Source: Acinetobacter sp. (GTDB lineage: Bacteria > Pseudomonadota > Gammaproteobacteria > Pseudomonadales > Moraxellaceae). From it: DNA of 10,507 nt. Positions within the stretch are counted from its first letter, which is position 1. Each line of letters starts with the position of its first letter. A program made the position numbers and the translations under genes. The stretch is from assembly GCA_030152605.1 (NCBI GenBank), contig JASLJB010000231.1:1-10507 (forward strand), in the 5' to 3' direction. The notes under the pieces are model-generated. The model worked only from the letters and a program-made list of their open reading frames with translations. It ran no database searches and was not told the DNA's origin. Below are positions 5,212 through 10,507 of this stretch, piece by piece.

Positions 5212-6375
5212 TTTGAGTAAAAGTTCAGATACGTTGAGCAAATAAGCATCTTCTTTCATTTCTGCCGGCCAAGCATAGTGTTGATTGGGTTCAATGCCTT
5301 GACCATCAATCATCTTGCCTGTCGGCGTAAAGTAATGCGATACCGTCATTTGCAGTGCGGCGCCATTGGCCAAAGGAAAGAGCTTTTGCACCACGCCTTT
5401 GCCATAGCTTTTCTCTCCGATCACCCATGCACGGCGATGCTCTTTCATCGCTGCGGTAAAGACTTCCGCGGCCGATGCTGAACGTTGATTGATCAACAGA
5501 CCCAACTTAATGTTAGGGAACTCATTGCCGGGCAAGGCCTGAAACTCTTGGTTGCCCTCTGAGCGACTTTTGGTCGAGACGATCACGCCTTGATTTAAAA
5601 ACAGATCTGCACTTTCTACGGCCGCCGATAGCAGTCCACCGGGGTTATTTCTCAGATCAATCAGGACGGCTTTCAAGCGTGGTGAATTGTATTCTTCGAT
5701 CAGCCGTTTGATTTCATTGGCTGTATCCTGCTGAAAGACTTTGACTTTAAGCAGCAAGACTTGGTTATGTAGCATCAAGGCTTCGATATCTGCGACATCT
5801 TGTTTTTTATTGCGCACCACCACGATCGGGGTAGATTTTGCATTGAGCTGTAATTGTAAGGTTGAGCCGATCGCGCCATAGAGCAGATCTGTCACCTGTG
5901 CAGCATTGAGATTTTTGAGTTCTAAGTTATCAATTTTATAGACGCTCAAACCATTTTTAAGGCCAAGCTTTTCAGCATCAGTGTCTGCTTTTATATTTTG
6001 AATCAGCCATTGATGATTATGTGGATCAAAATGCAGCTGAAAATCAACACTGGCAATATCCGCTTCGGTATATTGCATCAACTGCTTATAGTCTTCGGGC
6101 ATCAAATAACGCGAATAACGATCCAAGCCAGATACCATGCCTTTGGTGGCTTGTAAAAATAATTGATCATCGGCTTTTTCATCGACATAGTTTTCTTTGA
6201 CGATGCCGTAAATTTTGACAAATTGCTCGATCGACTCGATCGGGACTTCAGCGACACTGTCGTCATCGTCCCAATCTGCGCCATTTATGCGCTTGGTATC
6301 CAGCGCCCAAACACTATGCCCAGCGCTGGCAAGCAACCCTGTGAGTACCGCTATATATTTCCAAGCTTGAGCCAT
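5203..6375 (-). CDS. ctpA: C-terminal processing protease, S41A family (CtpA-like)
   Basis: A periplasmic serine protease of the tail-specific family, which in Gram-negatives trims envelope proteins, including peptidoglycan hydrolases. Numbered from the ATG at 6375 (390 residues), the catalytic serine is S301 in RSASAAEVF and the general-base lysine is K326 in SYGKGVVQ, at the family's usual 25-residue distance. LIDLRNNPGGLL lies before them. The frame is open upstream to a TTG at 6387, but the ATG at 6375 has GGAAAA just upstream and begins a plausible signal peptide (hydrophobic to about residue 20, likely cleavage after SVWA). An Asp-rich run (WDDDDS) follows. The region where the PDZ domain should lie (about 104-180) is recognisable only loosely and lacks the glycine-rich GLGF-type loop. 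The protein is much shorter than E. coli Prc (about 680 residues). It lies downstream of gpmI on the same strand across an 88-bp gap with a large inverted repeat. Confidence 0.88.
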   Translation of the reverse strand: MAQAWKYIAVLTGLLASAGHSVWALDTKRINGADWDDDDSVAEVPIESIEQFVKIYGIVKENYVDEKADDQLFLQATKGMVSGLDRYSRYLMPEDYKQLMQYTEADIASVDFQLHFDPHNHQWLIQNIKADTDAEKLGLKNGLSVYKIDNLELKNLNAAQVTDLLYGAIGSTLQLQLNAKSTPIVVVRNKKQDVADIEALMLHNQVLLLKVKVFQQDTANEIKRLIEEYNSPRLKAVLIDLRNNPGGLLSAAVESADLFLNQGVIVSTKSRSEGNQEFQALPGNEFPNIKLGLLINQRSASAAEVFTAAMKEHRRAWVIGEKSYGKGVVQKLFPLANGAALQMTVSHYFTPTGKMIDGQGIEPNQHYAWPAEMKEDAYLLNVSELLLKQR

Positions 6376-6410
6376 AATGTTTTCCAAAGTTTCACTTTAA
6401 TGGTGCTGAG

Positions 6411-6456
6411 GCAAGCTGTGACAACGCGAAAAGCGATAAATAGCGGCACAGCTTGC
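6411..6456 (-). repeat. 10-bp perfect inverted repeat between gpmI and ctpA
   Basis: GCAAGCTGTG (6411-6420) and CACAGCTTGC (6447-6456) are perfect 10-bp arms around a 26-base loop. The loop holds a small CGC/GCG hairpin (6425-6427 with 6433-6435). It begins 8 bases after the gpmI stop on the minus strand. No T-run follows in the direction of transcription, so it looks more like an RNA-processing or stability hairpin or a partial transcription barrier than an intrinsic terminator. Confidence 0.6.
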
Positions 6457-6463
6457 GCGAAGA

Positions 6464-8008
6464 CTAGGTCAACTCGATCAGATTGCGACCTTGCATTTCT
6501 GCTGGAATTTCAACTTGCATCAAGCTCAACAGCGTAGGCGCAACATCGGCCAACACACCGCCTTCAGCAATACGTGCATCAGTTGGACCGACATAAATAA
6601 ACGGCACCAACTCAGTGGTGTGTTGAGTATGCACCTGACCACTAACGTAATCCTGCATTTGTTCAACGTTACCGTGATCCGCGGTAATCAGCATATGTCC
6701 GTGTTTAGCATTGATCGCAGCATAGAGACGACCCAAACATAGATCGACCGCTTCGACCGCTTTTACAGCAGCATCGAACACACCAGTATGGCCTACCATA
6801 TCACCATTGGCATAATTCACCACCAAGAGATCATACTCACCGGATTCGATCGCAGCCACCAACGCGTCGGTCACTTCATAAGCGCTCATCTCAGGTTGTA
6901 GATCATAGGTCGCCACATTTGGAGATGGAATCAAAATACGTTTTTCGCCCGGATATTCATCCTCACGACCGCCACTGAAAAAGAAGGTCACATGCGCGTA
7001 TTTTTCTGTTTCTGCGATACGCAATTGGGTCTTGCCCAAGTTAGAAACATATTCACCCAGGGTATTGCTCAGTGCTTGCGGCATATACGCGACTGGTGCA
7101 TCTAGACTGGCTTGATAACGGGTCAGCATCACAAAACTGGCCAGTGCCGGTACAGTCACACGTGCAAAGCCTGAAAAATCAGTTTCGATAAAGGCGCGAC
7201 TGATTTCACGTGCACGATCGGCACGGAAATTCATAAACACCACACTGTCGCCGTCTTGGATCTTGGCGATCTCACCGATACGGGTGGCTTTGACAAATTC
7301 GTCACTCTCATCTGCCGCATAGGCCAGTTCAAGCCCTTCAAGTGCTGTCGCCGCGGTACGTACTGCCTCACCTTCGGTCAATAAACGATAGGCTTGTTCA
7401 ACACGATCCCAACGGTTATCACGATCCATGGCAAAGTAACGCCCGATCATGGTCGCAATACGGCCTTGATTTGGATATTGCGCAAAGAGTTGATCAAGTT
7501 TTTCAAGTGATGGCTGTGCGCTCTTCGGCGGTGTATCACGCCCGTCTAAGAACGCATGTAGATAAACCGTTGCACCGCGTTTCAGTGCCAACTCACACAT
7601 GGCCACGATATGATCTTGATGTGAATGCACACCACCGTCAGACAACAAACCCATGATATGCACGGCGCCCTGTGCAGCTTTGGCTTTTTCGACTGCATCG
7701 ACCAAGACCTGATGTTCAAAGAATGCACCTGTACGGATATCTTTGGTAATCCGGGTGAAATCTTGATACAAGACACGACCTGCACCGAGGTTCATATGAC
7801 CCACTTCAGAGTTGCCCATCTGACCATCTGGCAAACCGACGTCTTCGCCTGAACCAGAGATCAGGCTATGCGGATGCTTCTGTTGTATCGCAGTTAAGTT
7901 GGGCTTATTCGCTGCAAGAAAGGCATTGTCCTCAACCGCCTCACGATGGCCGACACCATCCATAATGACCAATAGGTGAGGAATTTTGCCAGCAGTTGCA
8001 TCCGTCAT
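6464..8008 (-). CDS. gpmI: 2,3-bisphosphoglycerate-independent phosphoglycerate mutase
   Basis: This cytoplasmic Mn-dependent enzyme interconverts 3- and 2-phosphoglycerate in glycolysis and gluconeogenesis. The 514 residues match the family's length. The catalytic serine is S67 in MGNSEVGH. Metal ligands are visible at D17 (IMDGVG), D403 and H407 (NGDMVGHTG), D444 and H445 (ITADHGN) and H463 (HTQHTTELVPF). Substrate-binding stretches SDGGVHSH (123-130), DGRDTPP (155-161), FRADRARE (261-268) and K336 are also present, so the protein should be active. The frame stays open to 8131, but the ATG at 8008 has AAGAG 8 bases upstream and places D17 at the usual distance from the N-terminus. It lies between lptG (156 bp upstream) and ctpA on the same strand. 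The upstream gap is large enough for its own promoter, though I could not choose one with confidence. Confidence 0.96.
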   Translation of the reverse strand: MTDATAGKIPHLLVIMDGVGHREAVEDNAFLAANKPNLTAIQQKHPHSLISGSGEDVGLPDGQMGNSEVGHMNLGAGRVLYQDFTRITKDIRTGAFFEHQVLVDAVEKAKAAQGAVHIMGLLSDGGVHSHQDHIVAMCELALKRGATVYLHAFLDGRDTPPKSAQPSLEKLDQLFAQYPNQGRIATMIGRYFAMDRDNRWDRVEQAYRLLTEGEAVRTAATALEGLELAYAADESDEFVKATRIGEIAKIQDGDSVVFMNFRADRAREISRAFIETDFSGFARVTVPALASFVMLTRYQASLDAPVAYMPQALSNTLGEYVSNLGKTQLRIAETEKYAHVTFFFSGGREDEYPGEKRILIPSPNVATYDLQPEMSAYEVTDALVAAIESGEYDLLVVNYANGDMVGHTGVFDAAVKAVEAVDLCLGRLYAAINAKHGHMLITADHGNVEQMQDYVSGQVHTQHTTELVPFIYVGPTDARIAEGGVLADVAPTLLSLMQVEIPAEMQGRNLIELT

Positions 8009-8044
8009 GATTAACACTCTTTTCGTACTGTTATGAACATCGTA

Positions 8045-8067
8045 TCTTACCCAATATCGGTGTAAGA
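8045..8067. repeat. Inverted repeat in the gpmI leader
   Basis: TCTTAC (8045-8050) and GTAAGA (8062-8067) are perfect 6-bp arms, with CC and GG continuing the pairing around a single bulged base. The repeat ends 37 bases upstream of the gpmI ATG, in the region where a promoter or 5'UTR is expected. It could be an operator or a leader hairpin. The half-sites face opposite to the TGTAAG-N6-CTTACA element known for GacA, so I do not call it a GacA box. Confidence 0.4.
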
Positions 8068-8133
8068 CTCTAATTGAACTTGATTCAACTTGCATCACAT
8101 CTGCACTTGCCCAAGCATCTCTGCTGAGCAAGC

Positions 8134-8157
8134 GAGCGCGTTGATTTTTAGGCGCTC
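8134..8157. repeat. GC-rich inverted repeat after lptG
   Basis: GAGCGC (8134-8139) and GCGCTC (8152-8157) flank a 12-base loop beginning 7 bases after the lptG stop. Read on the minus strand the stem is not followed by a T-run, so it is an incomplete terminator at best and may leave some read-through from lptFG into gpmI. Confidence 0.4.
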
Positions 8158-8164
8158 AACTGAA

Positions 8165-9235
8165 TTATCGCGCGCGATAAATCAGCACGCCCCCAACCGC
8201 AAACATCAACATAATCGGAATAAATACAAACCAACCTGGTGACGGCGCATAGATCAAACTGGCATAACCCAGAAAATCCTGTAGATAGTAAATACCCAAG
8301 CCCACAAACAACGCGATCACCAAACGAAAGCCCATCGACTGTTGACGTAAAGGACCGAACACAAAGGAACAGGCGATCAAAGTCAGTGCCAACATTGAAA
8401 ATGGCGCACCGAGTTTTTTCCAGAAAGCCAACTGATAAGACTTCGGTACTTGGCTGTATTCTTTGAGATAGCGCATAAAACTGATCAATTCGCTTGGTGC
8501 CAAATCTTCAGGATCAACCGTGACCATATGCACAAATTTCGGCTGTAAGGCCAATGCCAAGGCGTGTTGTGGAATATGCTGATATTTCGAAGCGCCAGAT
8601 GGCAATATGTCCAACTCAGTGCTGTCTTGTAAACGCCACGTGCCTTGTTCAACAAAACGACCTTGCTCAGCTTGGGTCACGGACTGCAAGCGATAGCTGT
8701 CATCAAAATTGATCACATTGACGCGACTCAACTCACCGTTGGCATTGGCATAATCCACATAGATAAAGCGCTGGCCTTCGCGAGTCCAATAACCGCGCAC
8801 CTCACCAAATGAGGCCACGCTACGTTGGCTTTTGACCTTGGTGGCTTGTTCATTGGTGACCGGTATCACCCACTGCGAAATCACAAATGAAAGCACCACC
8901 AATAGCAATGCTGGACGCATCACCCAACCGACGATACGCCATAGGCTTACGCCTGCTGCACGCATCACGATCAACTCACTGTTGGAGGCCATGCTGCCGA
9001 GACCAATCACCGCACCAATCAATGCCGAAATCGGCAAGATCTTGTTGAGGTTTTGCGGCGCATCCCACATCACATATAAAAAGGCATCCCACGCGCCATA
9101 GCCCTCTTTGAGACTACTCAGTTCGCCGATATAGGAAAACAGCACAAACAGAAAAGCCAAGATCAAGGTGGTGCCGAGCATGGTAATCGCCGTGGTATAG
9201 GTCACATGTTTGGCTAAAAGTTTTTGACCGATCAT
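8165..9235 (-). CDS. lptG: LPS export permease LptG
   Basis: One of the two inner-membrane permease subunits of LptB2FG, the ABC transporter that extracts lipopolysaccharide or lipooligosaccharide from the inner membrane and passes it through LptC and LptA to LptDE. The 356-residue protein has the family layout: three N-terminal membrane segments (about 15-36, 64-82, 101-124), a periplasmic beta-jellyroll region (about 128-265), and three C-terminal segments (about 276-296, 303-320, 333-353). SELIVMRAAGVS (86-97) after the second segment matches the coupling-helix region that contacts LptB. PLRQQSMGFR (295-304) lies after segment four. The ATG overlaps the lptF stop as ATGA, with GAGG upstream inside lptF, so the two are translationally coupled, giving paired subunit synthesis. 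lptB, lptC and lptA are not in the window, as is usual. Confidence 0.95.
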   Translation of the reverse strand: MIGQKLLAKHVTYTTAITMLGTTLILAFLFVLFSYIGELSSLKEGYGAWDAFLYVMWDAPQNLNKILPISALIGAVIGLGSMASNSELIVMRAAGVSLWRIVGWVMRPALLLVVLSFVISQWVIPVTNEQATKVKSQRSVASFGEVRGYWTREGQRFIYVDYANANGELSRVNVINFDDSYRLQSVTQAEQGRFVEQGTWRLQDSTELDILPSGASKYQHIPQHALALALQPKFVHMVTVDPEDLAPSELISFMRYLKEYSQVPKSYQLAFWKKLGAPFSMLALTLIACSFVFGPLRQQSMGFRLVIALFVGLGIYYLQDFLGYASLIYAPSPGWFVFIPIMLMFAVGGVLIYRAR

Positions 9236-10335
9236 GAGGACCTCACACGCTGAATCTGTTTTCTAATCTTGGGGGTAAGCTTTTGTTTACGTGAAAATAA
9301 GGCACCGGCGAAAGCATAAAACAGCAATACCGCAGGATAGGCCCAAATTCCAATCTCACCTTTGGTCATCCGTGTTCTGAGTGCAATCATCGCCACGATC
9401 AAACTGGCAAAGATAATGATCGCAGGAAAGAGCTTGAGATAACGTCCTTGGCGCGGTGTCACTTCAGACAAGCCGACGGCCAAGATCAAAGCCACAAACA
9501 TTGAAAAGGGCATAAATACCCGCCACCCCAACTGGCTGGCCACCACAGGGTTGTCACGGGTTTCCCAAAGTTTGCCAAAGGACAAACCTTCGACTTCATT
9601 GGCATCGTATTTTGCTTCTTTATTGCTTTCGATTTGAATGCGATAACTTTGAAATTCGGTATGACTATATTTGGCTGTGCCCGGGAAGATCTCATAACGG
9701 CGACCTTGAATCAGATCCACGACACTGGCGGTATTGTTGGCCATTTCAATGCGCGTGGCTTCTTTGGCCAGGATCATCACATCTGGACGTCCGGTTTTTT
9801 CAGCACGTTGATAGACAAAAATATCGCGCAGATTACGGCGATCATCGGACAGCGATCCGGCATAGATGGTATAGGCACCGGCAGAAATAAACTCTTGTGG
9901 CCGCACCAGATCAAAGCCTGCCCGTACCGATTGGGTCGAAGACAGTTCATAGAATTGGCGTAAGCCCCACGGCGACAACCACACCATCATAAACATTTGT
10001 ACAATGACGAATACCGTGGTCATCGGCACCAGTAGCCGCGCCAAGCGATGCTTGCTCACGCCACTGCTGTTGAGTACCGCCATTTCGTGATCGACATATA
10101 AACGTCCGAACACCAGCATCAGGCCAATAAAAAAAGCCAGCGGTAAAATGTAAATCAAAAACTCAGGCAAGCGATAGCCCACGATACTAAACAAGACACT
10201 GGCATCTACACGGCCTTGCGCGGCACGGCCAAATTGTTTGATTAATTGAGCACCAAATATAATCAACGTTAACAAACAGGTCACGACAAAGGTGGTAGTA
10301 ACGACTTGTTTGACGAGATAACGCCTTATAATCAA
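9232..10335 (-). CDS. lptF: LPS export permease LptF
   Basis: The partner permease of LptG in the LptB2FG lipopolysaccharide exporter of the inner membrane. The 367 residues start with MIIRRYLVKQV, the family's typical opening. Membrane segments lie at about 14-34, 55-76, 100-122, 272-292, 301-320 and 329-347, with the periplasmic domain at about 125-265. EMAVLNSSGVSK (84-95) matches the LptB coupling helix and TPRQGRYL (293-300) is the conserved motif after the fourth segment. The tail is strongly basic (RKQKLTPKIRKQIQRVRSS). Translation probably starts at a TTG (10333-10335), because GGAAG lies 7 bases upstream and this start gives the family's N-terminus. It is the first gene of lptFG, with a candidate promoter at 10390-10418, and is divergent from a likely pepA, an arrangement also found in E. 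coli. Confidence 0.95.
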   Translation of the reverse strand: MIIRRYLVKQVVTTTFVVTCLLTLIIFGAQLIKQFGRAAQGRVDASVLFSIVGYRLPEFLIYILPLAFFIGLMLVFGRLYVDHEMAVLNSSGVSKHRLARLLVPMTTVFVIVQMFMMVWLSPWGLRQFYELSSTQSVRAGFDLVRPQEFISAGAYTIYAGSLSDDRRNLRDIFVYQRAEKTGRPDVMILAKEATRIEMANNTASVVDLIQGRRYEIFPGTAKYSHTEFQSYRIQIESNKEAKYDANEVEGLSFGKLWETRDNPVVASQLGWRVFMPFSMFVALILAVGLSEVTPRQGRYLKLFPAIIIFASLIVAMIALRTRMTKGEIGIWAYPAVLLFYAFAGALFSRKQKLTPKIRKQIQRVRSS

Positions 10336-10389
10336 AGTTAATCTTCCAGTTAGGTTAGCGGGCTGAAACGTAGTTTACCCGATTGTTAA

Positions 10390-10418
10390 AATATAAAACC
10401 ACATTGAAATTCTATCAT
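10390..10418 (-). promoter_or_regulatory. Candidate lptFG promoter
   Basis: On the minus strand ATGATA (10418-10413) and TATATT (10395-10390) are 17 bases apart and match the -35 and -10 consensus at four and five of six bases. Transcription would start near 10383, leaving a leader of about 48 bases before the TTG start. The -35 hexamer sits in the centre of the inverted repeat at 10402-10434. Confidence 0.5.
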
Positions 10419-10434
10419 TGGTAGTGTTTCAATG
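10402..10434. repeat. Symmetrical inverted repeat between lptF and the divergent gene, candidate operator
   Basis: CATTGAAA (10402-10409) and TTTCAATG (10427-10434) are perfect 8-bp arms. Inside them CTA (10412-10414) and TAG (10422-10424) repeat the symmetry around a 7-base centre at 10418. AAAC and GTTT just outside extend it if two bases are skipped on one side. The site covers the -35 of the candidate lptFG promoter and lies in the shared divergent control region, so a bound protein could affect both genes. Confidence 0.5.
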
Positions 10435-10476
10435 GTTTAATGATTCACAACGTTAAAGCAGGTACCAATACAGCTT

Positions 10477-10507
10477 ATGAAACTCACCATGAATGTGTCA
10501 CTCCCTG
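10477..10507 (+). CDS. pepA: Start of a divergent gene, probably leucyl aminopeptidase
   Basis: Ten codons are open to the window edge, starting at ATG 10477 and reading MKLTMNVSLP. This is too short to identify by sequence. The proposal rests on position: pepA lies divergent to lptF in E. coli and, as I recall, in Acinetobacter. The start is uncertain, since AGG lies 14 bases upstream, too far for a normal Shine-Dalgarno, and a second in-frame ATG at 10489 is no better. Confidence 0.4.
   Translation, partial: MKLTMNVSLP

Noticed and set aside
6376..6387. TTG start of ctpA four codons upstream of the ATG
   Set aside because: The TTG overlaps the GGAAAA that serves the ATG at 6375, and the ATG gives a cleaner signal peptide.
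7342..7656. 104-residue plus-strand frame opposite gpmI, and similar antisense frames elsewhere
   Set aside because: Shadow frames of well-supported genes, with no start signals and no recognisable domains.
8009..8131. N-terminal extension of gpmI by 41 residues
   Set aside because: Not present in the family, low-complexity spacer sequence, and the ATG at 8008 has a usable ribosome-binding site.
8165..8180. 16-bp perfect palindrome TTATCGCGCGCGATAA
   Set aside because: It spans the last codons and stop of lptG, where CGC GCG CGA codons for Arg-Ala-Arg create the symmetry. No regulatory context.

Overview
The window looks like a chromosomal segment from a gammaproteobacterium of the Moraxellaceae, most likely Acinetobacter or a close relative. 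This rests on recalled protein resemblance and gene neighbourhood (threonine synthase, PBP7/8, GacA, a PilR-type regulator, a short CtpA-type protease, GpmI, LptG, LptF) and on moderate GC content; no search was run. It reads as core housekeeping sequence. I see no insertion sequence, prophage, CRISPR array, tRNA or rRNA.

Layout. The 3' part of thrC (+) enters from the left and ends at a bidirectional intrinsic terminator shared with pbpG (-). pbpG is divergent from gacA (+), across a 227-bp spacer. A 569-bp gene-free stretch follows, with a C-rich/G-poor tract, a hexanucleotide repeat, a foldable element, a 16-bp perfect palindrome and a promoter-like TATAAT. It leads into a sigma54-activator-type response regulator of the PilR kind (+). 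That gene converges on a minus-strand block read right to left: lptF, lptG (4-bp ATGA overlap), gpmI and ctpA. At the right edge the first ten codons of a divergent gene, probably pepA, begin on the plus strand after a symmetrical inverted repeat.

Functions. lptF and lptG encode the permease pair of the LptB2FG lipopolysaccharide exporter. pbpG and ctpA encode exported envelope hydrolases. gpmI is glycolytic and thrC makes threonine. The two response regulators are global or surface regulators, and neither has its usual sensor kinase in this window.

Most unusual points. (1) The PilR-like protein has GSFVGA in place of the sigma54-contacting GAFTGA loop, has lost the conserved receiver Thr (Arg instead), and has no pilS beside it. 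(2) gacA starts at a GTG that overlaps an ATG-TGA start-stop pair behind a strong Shine-Dalgarno. (3) The gacA-pilR spacer is rich in candidate regulatory DNA. (4) Long inverted repeats lie in the lptF/pepA and gpmI/ctpA junctions. None of this proves a new system; the regulator and the spacer before it are the best targets for follow-up.
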